From NCBI GenBank assembly GCA_035236585.1, contig CP141135.1:5180001-5244000 (forward strand): a DNA stretch of 64,000 bases. Reading direction: 5' to 3'. Position numbers and translations under genes: made by a program. Every line of letters starts with the position of its first letter. Within the stretch, counting starts at the first letter, position 1. The notes under the pieces were generated by a model, which ran no database searches, had not been told where the DNA came from, and worked only from the letters and a program-made list of their open reading frames with translations. Shown here in pieces: positions 1 to 12,407 of the stretch. Source of the DNA: Warburgia ugandensis (lineage: Eukaryota > Streptophyta > Magnoliopsida > Canellales > Canellaceae).

Positions 1-951
1 CCAGTGTAAACCGGTGCACCGCCCGACACCCTATAAATTAATAATATTAATTTATGAAGTATTTTCACAAAAAACTTGATTTTGAGAGCTACAGAGGTCC
101 AAATCGAGATCCGAAAGAGGCATTGCGATTGTCTTGATGACACAGACCTAGATTTAACTTAAAAACTTACCATTGGCCACTTTTAAATTAGTCAAATTAT
201 AAACTATTAATTAATAACTTAGATCCGGTCGATCAAAGGGCGATCAGGCCCTAGAACTTAAACAAATAGAAAATATATGATACTAAAGAAGGGTAAGTGG
301 AGTAAATTAGATATAATTACTCTATAAATTGATCTAGACCATTGATCTAACCAAGATCTTGGAAAATTATTGATCTAAGGATTATATGACCTCAAATTTG
401 GGAATAAATGTTAGATACACACACAAAACTAACAGATGAACATGAGATGGGACTAAAGTTAAGAACCAAATCATAATTAAGGATATTAGAGGATGATCCA
501 ACGGTTGGATAACCATAGATTCTCTTATGATGAAATAAATAATACAATAGCATTGTGACATTGACAGGTACATCTAAACGTATCAGATAAAGAGAATATA
601 TGCTTAAACCGAGTGATCTCACATTGAGGTAGGTGACGATAATTAATGTTTTATTTTAATTTTTAAAACCCTGCATCTATCACAGCATTATGATTGAGTG
701 TGAATTACATGCCACTACTTATTATAAGTTGCTAACTTTGTGAGATATAGAGCTTTATACTACGATTATTACTTGATTTCAATCATGTGTCAAATGGTTT
801 TATGATCCGATGATTTTATGAGAATGATATGATCTATTTATGATTAATTATAAATTTCCTTTCTTTATTTCATCACTAAAATGGAAGGGTTTCCATGAGA
901 AAGAAAAGTGGAGGCTTGGTGGCTGGTCCTTTTAGAGCCCGGGATGAGGGG
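1..951 (+). repeat. Tekay-like LTR, copy 1, left part (cut by the window start and by the Athila insertion)
   Basis: This stretch aligns base for base, with scattered changes, to 15391-16373 and to about 23250-24240, so it is one copy of a long LTR family. The left end lies outside the window. A TATA box (TATAAATTA, 32-40) sits just upstream of an AT-rich inverted repeat, as in copy 2. The copy is interrupted at 951 by the Athila element and resumes at 13980. Assignment to the Tekay/Del chromovirus group is inferred from the LTR length and the GTGTTACA end seen in the related copies; no coding region is attached. Confidence 0.8.
947..951. repeat. Target-site duplication AGGGG, left copy
   Basis: AGGGG directly precedes the first TG of the Athila element and recurs directly after its last CA at 13975-13979. 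Removing the element and one AGGGG restores a continuous LTR sequence matching copy 2 around 16361-16375, which confirms the insertion boundaries. Confidence 0.93.
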
Positions 952-1580
952 TGTTAAGTGTTTAATTTTGGTCAAAATTCCCCTAATTTAGAGTTCAATT
1001 AGATCATCTAACCGTTCAATTTTACAAAACTTAGCTTGATTTTGAATATAAATCCAATTGACCATCCAAACCTTAATTCGTCAAAATCAACGGTCAGATG
1101 ATCATTAGAGTTCATTAGATGACTAATGTGCGGTTCAGATGATTCTAATTTAGTCTTTTCTTTTGCAGATCAACCAAAGGACGCACGGATGGATACGAGT
1201 AAAAGATAACGGTGCAGATCAGCTTCAAGGGCGATGGATGGACCAGATCACCCATGGAGATGGATGGAATAAAAATGGACAAAATGGAAAGAACAACTCC
1301 TTCCCCCACTTCTTTCTTTCCTTTTCTTCCTCTTTCTTTTTCTTCCTTTTTCCTTTTCCTTTTCCTTTTCCTCTTTCCCTTCCTTTTTCTCTTTTCCTTT
1401 TCTTTCTTTTCTTTTCTTTTCTTTCCTCTTCCTTTTCCTCTTTTCTTTCTTTCCTTTTCCTTTTCCTTTTCCTTTTCCTTCTCTTTCTTTTTCCTTCTTT
1501 CCTTTTTTCTTTTTCCTTTCCTCATTCTCACGTACCCAACTCTCCCTCTTATTCTCCCCACTTCCCATTCTCAGGAGGCG

Positions 1581-1670
<90 letters not shown>

Positions 1671-3263
1671 CTTCTTCTTTTCCCCTCTGCCTTTGTTTCA
1701 CTTCCATCCCATCACCATCGCACCTCCCATTGCCCCACGTTCTCCTTCCTCACCTTTCTTTCCTTCTATTTCTCTACGACACAGATTCCTCATTACCTCT
1801 ATCTTCAGCTCTCCCTCTCCCTCTCTCTCTATACGCTTCTCTGTCTCTAGAATCCCACCATCTCATCTCCACTTTGTGAGAAGCTACAAGGAAGACTAAC
1901 AACCTCTGAGACCCCTCTCTCTCCTTTTTCCTCACTTTGTTGCACAACACCCCATCACTTCCATTTCATCACCAACACCGCCTGCTCCTCACCGCACCAA
2001 CCTTCTCTTCCCTTCCTCCATCTTCACCGCCCAGGTCGTCTCTCCAAGTTCTCCCCACTCTACCTCTGGTTTCCACTGCTACACCACCCAAGCGTCCTTT
2101 GTCTTCGTCGTCCTCCAAGTAGCCAGGCGTCTGCATCCGGTTTCTTGACAGAAACAGGCCAACTCCTCATCTCCTCTCCTCTCCCTTCCACACCACACCA
2201 CGCAACGCCCTCTGCTCCTCTTTCTTCCCACCCAGCTCCTTTGCTTCAAAGCCAAACGCAAGGAATCCATACCCGGGTTCACTTCCCGGCCGGCGTTCTT
2301 CCACTACTCTCCTCCTTCGGCTTATTCTCGGTGGCGAGGCAAAAAGGAAGAAAAACCCAGAGTCGGGTTTTCCTCCATTCCTCCATTCTGTGCCTTTTTC
2401 TCTTCCTTCTCTCTTCCTCTCCTCTTCCTTTCTCCCTCTTCTTCCTCCTCCGTTTTCTCTCTTTCTTCTTGGTTTTAGTCTGGTTTTTCTCTTAAAAACC
2501 AGATTTTTATCAAATTCCTATTTTGCCCTTTCTCTTTAACAGAAATTACAAATCTGTTCTTTTCTGTTAATTCCATTTGTATCCCCAGTTTAATTCCATC
2601 GTGTCCTTCTTTATTCCGGTTTTGTTTTTATCTGCGTTTTTCTTATCCGAGGCTGCTCAATCCATACTGATCAATTAAGGCCTAACCTCTTGTTTTAGCC
2701 TTAATCAAAATAAAATCCTTGATTTCTCTTTCTTTTCTTCTCTGATTTCAAATTAAATTTACAAGTTCATTCTTAGGACATCCCTAGACATAACCAATGC
2801 TTTTGATCTTATATCTGAAATTCAGAAATCAATCGGAGCCGTCCAAATCCTGAAATCACAATTTAGCCCAGATCTTGACCATTTTGAAGAATCTGTCCAA
2901 ATCCATTTGGTGGATCACTAATCAAGAATGGGTTGAAGATATCTGTAAAGGAGGATCAGCTTTTAGAAGACTAGAAGTGAAGATTTTGATGAAAATTGAT
3001 CTAGGGAAGTAGTTTTTTCCCATTCTTTGATTGTGTTTGTTTTCTTTAAGAACTGGAAATTCTGTATTTATGAGAAGTTTATTAGATCTGAATATTGATT
3101 CTCATTTTAATAATTCCAGCAATTGTGAGTGATTTATTTTTTAATTTTAAATAATTAGATTTTATTGAAAACTCCATTTTAAATCAAGTCCTCGTGGGAT
3201 CGACCCGTACTTGCATAAGCTACCCTACAATAGCCCGTGCACTTGCGGTAAAACAACTCAACA
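952..3263 (+). repeat. Athila 5' LTR
   Basis: Starts TGTTAAGTG and ends CTCAACA, matching the 3' LTR at 11799-13974. It is 2312 bp against 2176 bp. Much of the extra length is additional CCTTTT-type pyrimidine sequence around 1370-1480, and the (CT)n tract is slightly longer. The middle third is almost purely pyrimidine on the plus strand (about 1300-1540), followed by (CT)n at 1585-1667. Long reading frames across this part are low-complexity Phe/Leu/Ser strings and are not genes. Confidence 0.93.
1585..1667. repeat. (CT)n microsatellite, 83 bp, in Athila 5' LTR
   Basis: An uninterrupted CT dinucleotide run. The matching run in the 3' LTR (12330-12404) is shorter, so the tract has changed length since insertion or during reverse transcription. 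Confidence 0.98.
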
Positions 3264-3269
3264 AGTTTT

Positions 3270-3287
3270 TGGCGCCGTTGCCGGGGA
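3270..3287 (+). promoter_or_regulatory. Primer-binding site of the Athila element
   Basis: TGGCGCCGTTGCCGGGGA lies 6 bases after the 5' LTR. This is the primer-binding sequence typical of Athila elements, generally described as pairing with the 3' end of tRNA-Asp. It fixes the plus-strand orientation of the element. Confidence 0.92.
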
Positions 3288-4607
3288 CTTGCAAAAGAGT
3301 TTTCATAAAATTTAATTAAAAAATCCAAAAAAATCAGAAAATTTTAAAAAAATCAGAAAAATCCAAAAAAATACATAAAATTAGGAATTGCAATTTTTAG
3401 CATTTTAGGAAATTTTAGGTGCATTTTTCAATTTTTTTAGGGCATAATTACCTTGTTTTCTGAATTTGGTACTAATTTCTAATTTTATTTTTCAGGAAAT
3501 AGGAAAGTGGAGGAATTTGGCAAGTGGATCTTCACCAAATTGGAAACTTCCCTGCTTTCCTAGAATAGGACTTTCTTTTTCCTTTTGAGTGAATCTTGTA
3601 GTGAGGATCCTTGTAAATTGCAATTTCCATTTTAAAATTTAAAGGGTTGTATAATACAGGGCAAGTGTGGGATAAGGTGGCCCACACTTGATCTTCATCA
3701 GAAACCCCCTTTGTGAGTTTCCTCACTCATTTATTTCCTAGAGTAGGGTTTGCATTTAGAATAATTTGCATTGTTTGGTAGTGTAACTCATATAGAATCA
3801 TTTTTTTATAAGTGTTGCATTTTAGGATTTTGCATTAGTTCTTGCTTTTAATTGTATTCTTAGGGCATGTTTAATGTTTTAAGGTGATTTATATGCTGAT
3901 CGAATTGCCATGGTGTGTGAAATTAATTAGTAAGGGCACCACTACCCCCATAAGATCAAGGGTGGATTTCATCACCACCTCTTGGCCCACTTAGGATAAT
4001 CACCTCAAGCGCGCAAACCTTCCTTTCACGTTAATTTAAAATCAATCGGAAAAGAGACATATAGGGTTATCACATGCTCGTAGGACCCTCTTAATAGGAC
4101 GCGAGATTCTTGTCAATCCAGGTGGCTTTTGATCAACTTGTGGTTATTGGGGGTTACTTAATAGAGCCTCGCTCTTCCCCCACCTCCTATTGACGTTTGT
4201 TGAGGTCTAAACGCCTCCTTACACGAGGGTTGTATTAACCACTTTGGACATAACCCAACTAGTAAGCAGTAATCAACTTCTAAAGAGAGGAGGAGCGCTA
4301 GTCTAAGCTAATAAAAGCATCGTCCCCACAGATAATCAAGAAAATCAAATATATTGCTGCTTATTAGCTTTAGAATTATTTGAGTGTGCTCTTTTGTTTG
4401 TGCATCATTCTAGAAGTTAGGTTGCATCATTTAGGTTAGCTTTCTCAAAAAAAAAAACAAAAAACAAAAAACAAAAAACAAAAAAACAAAAAACAAAAAC
4501 AAAAACAAAAAGAAGCTCTCCTTGTATGCACTTTTGGAGACGCGACAAAACCGGAAGGTTAGTCAAGTACGACCAAAAGACATCTTGCGGAAGATCGAGC
4601 CACATCT
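3288..4607 (+). other. Athila untranslated leader between primer site and gag
   Basis: No reading frame of note. It holds A/T-rich sequence, a stretch about 3940-4340 of unique-looking sequence, and a (CAAAAA)n-like A-rich tract at 4447-4511 just before gag. Long leaders are usual in Athila elements. Confidence 0.7.
4447..4511. repeat. A-rich (CAAAAA)n simple repeat
   Basis: A run of 4 to 11 A residues separated by single C. It yields a spurious Phe/Val/Cys-rich reading frame on the minus strand. Confidence 0.95.
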
Positions 4608-6300
4608 ATGGCTGATCAACGCTCAAGGGGTAATTCACCCCATGGAAGTCAAGGGGCTCCATTCATCATGAATGAGGACCCACCACCCTTGATAGAAGAT
4701 GAATATCAACCTCCACCAAGGAGGAATAATCATCAATCAAATAGAGATTGGAGAAGAAACAATAGGGAGTGGGACCAACAAAGTGAACATGGGGATAATA
4801 ATAATGAGGGTCATCAAAACTTTCGTGGTAGAACTTTAAAAGACTACCTTCAGCCTACACGCACTTTTGACACACCATCTGTGTAATTCTTCCTTAAAAT
4901 GCTGGTGCGTTAGAATTAAAAACGGGAGTAATTCAATTACTTCCCAAATTCCATGGTCTAGATAGTGAGAGTCCTTATTTGCACCTTAAAGAATTTGATG
5001 AGGTATGTAGTACCCAGAAGAACTCAAAATATAGGTCTAGATCTTGTTAGACTTAAACTTTTCCTTTCTCTTTAAAGGAAAAAGCAAAAATGTGGTTTAA
5101 TGCTGTTGCCATCGGGTTCCATAAGAACACGGAATGAAATGACTAGGAATTCTTAAAGAAGTTTTCCCTACCCATAAAACCAATACACTTGTAGCAAAAT
5201 AATGAACTTTACTCGAAGGATAAAGAATCATTCTATCAATCTTGGGAAAGGTTCAAAGAACTACAACTCACTTGCCCACATCATGGCTTTGAACCATGGC
5301 GCATCATCAGCTTCTTTTATGAAGGACTAAATTCTTACATGCGCCAGTTTGTAGAGATGATGTGTAATGTAACTTTCTCAACAAACAACCGAGATGAGGC
5401 GGAGGTATTTGGAATGGCTAGCTGAAAGTGCACGGACACAGGGCTGACTCGAGAAAGAATAGAACATACGAGATAGACCTAAGCCCAATAACACCCATGC
5501 TAGGGGAGGCATGTATGCTATGTACGAAAAAGATGATATCAATGCAGTAGCATCCCTAGCGAGAAAAGTAGAAGCCATAGAAATGGGAAAAGAAAAACTC
5601 AAATAAAGAAGAACAAGTGTGTAGTATTTGTGAAAGTACGTCACATCTTACTCGAGAATGTCCTACAATCCACCTTTTTCAAGATGTACTTCATGATCAA
5701 GCTAATGCACTTAACACATATAAAAGACCTTTCTCCCCATATTCGAGACACTTATAATCCCAAGCGGAGAAACCATCCAAATTTTAGTTGGAAAAAATGG
5801 ACCTACGCTAATGTTCCACAATCGGGACAATATCAACCTCATCAACAAAACCCAAGGACTTCTTACCTTACCTTATCAAACTCATCAACCTCCTTACGGA
5901 CCTTACTTACCTCCACCTAAAAGGCATGTTGAGGATAATCAAAACGTTCAAAACCGAGGAAAAGGAAAATTTCTCAATTAGAAAGTCAAATAAAACAAAC
6001 CAACTAGTCCATGAATGAATTAAAAAAACATGATGAGTCAAATGATGCAAAGTATGGAAAAAGGAAAGTTCCCAGCTCAACCTGACAAGCAAACCCTAAG
6101 GAGTGCATGCGGTTAGCATTAATGCATCGATGAAACATCTAGCTCTACCATGGAACAAACTAAGGTCAAATTTGTTACTATTCTTAGGAGTGGTAAAAGA
6201 ATTGAGAAAGATGAGCCTCAAAAGGCGAAAAGGTAGAAAAATCCCACAGTTAAAGAAAACTATAAACAAAGGACCTGTTTCACACTGTTGATCCATGTCT
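4608..6300 (+). pseudogene. Athila gag, broken
   Basis: Gag would form the virus-like particle. The first frame (4608-4886) starts with MADQRSRG and contains RTLKDYLQPTRTF, the conserved N-terminal Athila gag signature. Translating on in shifting frames gives the capsid core: LPKFHGLDSESPYLHLKEF near 4950, SLKEKAKMWFNAV near 5080, then ESFYQSWERFKEL and CPHHGF near 5230-5290. There are stops (for example about 4884 and 5048) and several frame changes, so no full gag can be made. The start at 4608 is the first ATG opening this conserved frame. Confidence 0.85.
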
Positions 6301-6339
6301 ATGCACCGCTCATTTCCTCAAAGGTTGCGTCAAGCCCCA

Positions 6340-6900
6340 AAGTCTGCATCTAATGATGAGATTTTAGAGATTTTCAAGCAAGTCAAGATCAACATACCGA
6401 TCTTAGATGCTATAAAACAAATCCCATCGTATGCCAAATTCTTAAAGACTTATGCACCATAAAGCGAAAGTTGAATGTCCGAGAAGAAGGCATTTTTGGT
6501 GAACAAGTTAGTTCTATTCTTCAACACCATACACCACCAAAGTACAAAGATCACAGTTGCCCCACTCTTACTTGCATTATTGGCGGCTACAAGATTAACC
6601 AAGCTCTTCTTGATTTAGGATCTAGTGTAAATCTATTACCATACTCGGTATATGAACGGTTAGGTCGGGTGAACTAAAACCTACATCTACTACGCTCGGC
6701 TAGGCGGCCGTTACTGTAAAAATACGAGAGGGGTAATAGAGGATGTGTTAGTCCGGGTAGAACAATTTTTGTTTCCCTGTCGATTTTCTAGTTGTAGGTA
6801 CACAACCGGTGGTGAATGAGATGAATGAAATACCAGTCATCTTGCGACGACCATTTTTGGCTACATCCAATGCCTTAATCAAGCTGTAGAAATGGTGTCA
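6340..6900 (+). pseudogene. Athila aspartic protease and upstream linker, broken
   Basis: The stretch near 6350-6460 reads EILEIFKQVKINIPILDAI, a linker typical of Athila polyproteins. The frame 6471-6677 then gives the protease core with LLDLGSSVNL (residues 46-55) and LLPYSVYERLG. The DLG active-site triad replaces the usual DTG, which is normal for Athila. A stop follows at about 6675, and the C-terminal half of the domain lies in other frames. Confidence 0.85.
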
Positions 6901-7439
6901 TGAAGGCTGTCCTTTGGCAATATGACATTAGAGCTAAACATCTTTAACATTTGTAAGCAACCTGGTGAAACTACGATGATTTGCACGGTGTTAACATGAT
7001 CAATTCGGTTGTGCAAGATCGATTTCGGTCATCTTCCTTGTCGGACCCACTAGAGGCACTGTTTGGCCCATTTTAATGAGTGTAATGAGGATGCATTAAT
7101 AGAGGAAGTTAATGCCCTCCTTGATTCTGTTCCTATTATGGAAACAAAAAAATGAAAACCTCCTTTTGAGGACCTTCCACTGAGGGAGTCCACTCCCCTT
7201 CCATCATTCATAGAACCTCCTAAGCTAGAATTGAAATCTCTACCATCAGATTTAAAATATGCCTTTTTAGGAGACAAAGAGACTTTTCTGTAATAATTTC
7301 CTCCCAATTAGAAACATCTCGGGAGGACAAATTAATAGACACTTTAAAGAACACAAAGGTGCTATAGGATGGACCATAGGCGATATAAAGGGCATTAACC
7401 CTTTAATGCACCCATAGGATCTATCCCAGAGGATGAAGC

Positions 7440-8760
7440 TAAACCATGTCGTCAAATGCAAAGAAGGTTAAATCCTAATATGAAAGATGTGGTTAGAGCA
7501 GAAGTCCTAAAGTTGCTTGATGTGGGAATCATCTATCCCATAAGTGATAGCAAATGGGTAAGTCCTACTCAAGTGGTTCCGAAAGTACGGGTGGCCGGTA
7601 ATAGCGCACTAACGCCAACAATGAATTGATCCCTACCAGGTTACTCTTTGGTTGGCGTATGTGTATCGACTATCGAAAGTTGAATGCTGTTACAAGGAAG
7701 GACCATTTTCCTTTGCCCTTCGTGGATCAAATGTTAGAAAGGGTTGCAGGACATCGATTACTATTGTTTCTTAGATGGTTATTCAGTATAACCAAATAGA
7801 AATTTGCACTAGAGGATCGGAAAAGACCACATTTACATGTCCTTTTGGCACTTTTGCTTACAAAAGAATGCCATTTGGATTATGTAATGCTCTGCCACAT
7901 TTCAACGTTGCATGTTAAGCATTTTTCGGTGATATGGTGGAGAGAATTTTAGAGGTTTTCATGGACGACTTTTACATTTTTGGTAATTCATTTGAAACAT
8001 GTCTTGAAAATCTAAGAAAAGTCTTAACTCGTTGTAAAGAAAAGAACCTAGTGCTTAATTGGGAAAAATGTCATTTCATGGTTCTTAAGGGAATTGTCTT
8101 AGGTCACATTGTGTCATCTAAAGGTATAGAGGTAGATCGAGCTAAAGTTGATCTAATTTCCAATCTACCCATTCCAAAATCTATTAGGGACATTCGCTCT
8201 TTTCTAGGGCATGCAGGGATTCTATAGGAGGTTCATTCAAGATTTTAGTGCAATATCTAGACCATTATGTTACCACCTCACAAAGGATACTCCTTTTAAG
8301 TGGATTGAGGATTGTCAAGAAGCTTTTATAAAGTTGAAAGACAAGTTAACCCTTTGCACCTATCATGCAGCCACACGATTGGAGTCTACCCTTTGAAATC
8401 ATGTGTGATGCCTGAGTGACTATCTTTGTAGAATTTGTACTAGGACAGAGAAAAGAAAAAGAAGCCATCGTCATCTACTATGCCGATGGGACCTTAAATA
8501 GCACCCAAATGAACTATTCTACTACGGAGAAAGAACTCTTAGCGATTGTCTTCGCATTGGATAAATTCGGTCTTACTTGGTTGGATCTAAAATAGTCATA
8601 TTCAACGACCATTCGGCCCTCAAGTATCTTCTTTCTAAGAAAGATGCTAAGCCACGACTAATTAGATGGATTCTCTTACTCCAAGAGTTTGACATTGAAA
8701 TAAAAGATAAAAGGGAGTAGAGAATGTGGTAGTGACCATTTGTCTACTTTAGTCCCTATG
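7440..8760 (+). pseudogene. Athila reverse transcriptase and RNase H, broken
   Basis: Fragments in several frames reconstruct the order of an RT. DVGIIYPISDSKWVSP lies near 7520, CIDYRKLNAVTRKDHFPLP near 7665, and TFTCPFGTFAYKRMPFGLC near 7830. The frame 7934-8227 carries the catalytic FMDDF (7958-7972), a usual Athila variant of the YxDD box. The thumb/connection reads SFLGHAGI, with a break at 8225 before RRFIQDFSAISRPL. RNase H remains (TTEKELLAIVFAL near 8520) follow in a further frame. There are at least six interruptions, so it is not functional. Confidence 0.88.
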
Positions 8761-8799
8761 AGCCTTTAGATGAGTTGCCAATTAAAGACACTTTTTCTG

Positions 8800-10036
8800 A
8801 TGAGCAACTTTTTCATGTTTCCCATCCTCCCTGGTTTTCATGATATTGCAAATTATTTAGTCACGAGGGAAAATTCAGGAACATTGGACTAAACAAGAAA
8901 AGAAAAAATTCTTTTCCAATGTTAAGCATTATTTAGGATGATCCATGCACCTGTTTAAATACTGCGGATCAAATCATTAGGAGATGTGTCACGACTTAGA
9001 ACAACATAGTGTTATCTCCTTTTGTCATTCGAAGCATGTGGTGGGCATTTTTCTGCCCGAGAAACGGCGGCAAAGATTTTGCGTGCGGTTTTTTATTGTA
9101 GTCGTTGTTCAAAGACACACATGTGTTACGTAAATTATGTGAGCAATGTCAAAAGTTAGGAGGACTAACCCGTAGGAATATGATGCCTCTAAACCCTATT
9201 CTTATCATAGAAATTTTTTATTGTTGGGGTATCGATTTCATGGGTCCATTCCCACCTTCTTTTGGCTACATTTATATCTTATTAGCCGTAGACTATGTTT
9301 CAAAATGGATTGAGGCTATCCCGTGTAGGAATAATGATCACAAAATAGTTCTTAAATTTTTAAAAGAAAACATTTTTTCTAGATTCGGGACCCCTCGAGC
9401 CATTATAAGTGATAACGGTACACATTTTTGCAACAAACCATTTGAAGCATTAATGAAAAAATATAATATTACACATAAAGTTGCAACACCGTATCACCCA
9501 CAAACAAGTGGACAAGTAGAAGTATCTAATTGGGCCATCAAACAAATCCTTCAAAAGACTGTTAATCCATATCGTAAAGATTGGTCTCTTCGACTGACCG
9601 ATGCGCTTTGGGCTTACAGGGCTTGCACATCGCACCCGATTGGTATGTCTCCCTATCGTATTGTATACGGTAAGGCTTGTCATTTACTGTGGAATTGGAA
9701 CATAGAGCTTATTGGGCAATAAAGACATTCAATTTCAATATGAATAAAGCAGGCTCACATCGCAAACTCCAACTTAATGAGTTGGAAGAGATAAGGAAAG
9801 AAGCATATGAGAGTAATAGGATATATAAAGAAAAGATGAAAGTTTTTCATGATAAGAAGATAATGAGAAAATCCTTTACTCCAAGCCAAAAGGTTCTACT
9901 TTACAATTCTAAGCTTCACTTATTTCCAGGTAAGCTTAGATCTCGATGGGCTTGGTCCATATATAGTAAAAGAAGTTTTTCCATATGGAATGTCGAGATT
10001 GAGAATACTAGGAGTTTGGTCATTCTTTTAAAGTAA
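8800..10036 (+). pseudogene. Athila integrase, nearly intact core
   Basis: Integrase inserts the cDNA into the genome. The frame 9105-9722 holds the second half of the zinc finger (C12, C15 in LCEQCQK) and a complete catalytic D,D35E set: D44 in GIDFMGPF, D103 in ISDNGTHF and E139 in GQVEVSN, with 35 residues between the last two. The histidines of the HHCC finger lie upstream near 9020 in a different frame. The C-terminal part continues in frame 9677-10036. This is the best-preserved piece of the element, but the polyprotein as a whole is not open. Confidence 0.9.
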
Positions 10037-10049
10037 ATGGTCAACGTTT

Positions 10050-11798
10050 AAAGCCTTTCCTAGATTATGAGAATCCAGAAGTTGAGTCCACAACTCTGGA
10101 GGATCCTGTTTATCAGGATTGAGTGGATTTGATCCCTCTGTACCATATTTTGTATTTTTGTTGTTTTCTGCATCACTCATATTCATTTTAGGTCCTAATT
10201 TTTAAACATTGAGGACAATGTTTCTGGCAGGTTGGGGGGTGTAGAATTCTAACAAATTCTAGTTGTTTTTAGATTTTTAGGTGCTTTCCTTGTTTTTTTT
10301 TTAAAAAAAAAAATTGAAAAAATTGAAAAATTTTAGGTCATTTCCTACACTATGATGAGAATTGGATTTTCTGAAGTATAATCTAAATAACTTTAGCTTA
10401 TTAATGGAATTGAATATGATTAATTCATCTTTTTACTCATTTTCTAAAGTATTCTATGAAAGCACAGTCTCAGATCACATCTGTACACGCAGTTGCATAT
10501 AGATAGTCTAGATTGATAAGTAGCTATAACTTAGAGATTCTGAAGAAATTCAGTGGAGATCTATAACCTAAGTGAGTTTTAGAGCCATTCATTTTTTGAG
10601 AGGTTATAAATGTTCCTAATTTTCTTCAGCGTGCTTAAAGAAAATTGATCCCAAACTCTTAATTTGGCTAATTACCTGGATAATTAGAATATTACCTTTA
10701 AAATTCTAAAAGTTCATTGAATTTGATGGATTATAGGAAATCTAGAAAATGATTTAGGCCATCCTTGTTATAACCTAGAGACATAAAGCCTACCCATAAA
10801 GTATTGTTACCACTAGTTAGCCAACTTAAGCCTTTAATATAAGCCTTTTCTTTTGTCACCCAAATTATCCTTTACCCATATTAACCCAGTATAAATTATC
10901 CATTACCCATTTTCTTTGAAAAATGAGTTAGAGAAGAATGAAGAAATACCTTTTAGTTGTAATGAAAATAGAAAAGTGGATATCAAGAAAAGAAATATTC
11001 TTCAAAGTGATACAAAAGTATTGAAATAGTCTAAAAAAAAAAAAAAAAAGGGGGTTTGAAGAATACAAAGAAAAATGGAAACAAAAATATTCACTTTAGA
11101 AAAAATCAAAGAAAGGAAGAATTATCAACTTTAGAAGACCTCTACTTATTTTTTGAAGAAACTTTGAATATCCTTATACCCTTTCTTTGATACCTTGTCC
11201 TAAGCCTACGTTTCGTCCCAATTAAAGACCTATTGATTCTAGGAGAAATATAGTCTTGATGAGGAAATGAATGGATAGAATCTAAAGAGTGGTATTACTA
11301 AATATTCAAAGGTAATGGCATCTATTCTAAAGGGATCAAAACAATGAAATTCTTAGTAACTCCCAATTTTCATGAGTACATGTGAGAAAATTTTGCTTTT
11401 ATTGACTCAACTCACATAATTAAAGAGATATGATTTGTACCCTTTATCTGAGAGTTTTTGTTTCTGAGTGTATGTCATTAGTGAGGCTTGAGATCAAAAC
11501 ATATTTCGGATGGAGATCAAAGTTAGAAGTTTACTTAGAGATCAAGATGATTCCATATGTAAAGCTGTACATACACACACTCACTACGAGATTTGAGCTT
11601 AATTGGAATTATTTTGGCATATGGGTAGGGTTTTGAATTTTTAGTCATTTTTATTATTATGATAAAGTTGATGTGATTTATTGAAGTTAATTCTCTGAGG
11701 TAAAAGAGGAGTTGACTTAAAAATAAAATTTGAAATCTTGAAATTTGGTTTTTCGCATGTTTTGCTCGGGGACTAGCAAAATGTCTTTGGTTAGAGTG
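10050..11798 (+). other. Athila 3' internal region without an env-like gene
   Basis: AT-rich and lacking any long frame. Near 10210-10245 it has the sequence GAGGACAATGTT followed by GGTTGGGGGG, a G-run block commonly seen downstream of integrase in Athila/Tat elements. It ends with a CTCGGGGACTAGCAAAA block (about 11765) upstream of the 3' LTR. Many Athila elements carry an env-like frame here; none is detectable. Confidence 0.75.
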
Positions 11799-12326
11799 TG
11801 TTAAGTGTTTAATTTTGGTCAAAATTCCCCTAATTTAGCATTCAATTAGATCATCTAACCGTTCAATTTTACAAAACTTAGCTTGATTTTGAATATAAAT
11901 CCAATTGACCATCCAAACCTTAATTCGTCAAAATCAACGGTCAGATGATCATTAGAGTTCATTAGATGACTAATGTGCGGTTCAGATGATTCTAATTTAG
12001 TCTTTTCTTTTGCAGATCAACCAAAGGACGCACGGATGGATACGAGTAAAAGATAACGGTGCAGATCAGCTTCAAGGGCGATGGATGGACCAGATCACCC
12101 ATGGAGATGGATGGAATAAAAATGGACAAAATGGAAAGAACAACTCCTTCCCCCACTTCTTTCTTTCCTTTTCTTCCTCTTTCTTTTTCTTCCTTTTTCC
12201 TTTTCCTTTTCCTTTTCCTTTTCCTTCTCTTTCTTTTTCCTTCTTTCCTTTTTTCTTTTTCCTTTCCTCATTCTCACGTGCAACTCTCCCTCTTATTCTC
12301 CCCCACTTCCCATTCTCGGGGGCGCC

Positions 12327-12407
<81 letters not shown>

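Noticed and set aside
1145-2500. Several long overlapping frames on both strands in the Athila 5' LTR
   Set aside because: They are Phe/Leu/Ser, Lys/Glu/Arg or Ser/Leu repeats produced by the pyrimidine tract and (CT)n, and they are not conserved in the 3' LTR.
4417-4605. Minus-strand Phe/Val/Cys-rich frame before Athila gag
   Set aside because: It is a translation of the (CAAAAA)n tract.
10050-11798. Possible env-like gene after Athila integrase
   Set aside because: No frame longer than about 95 codons and no membrane-protein pattern is present.
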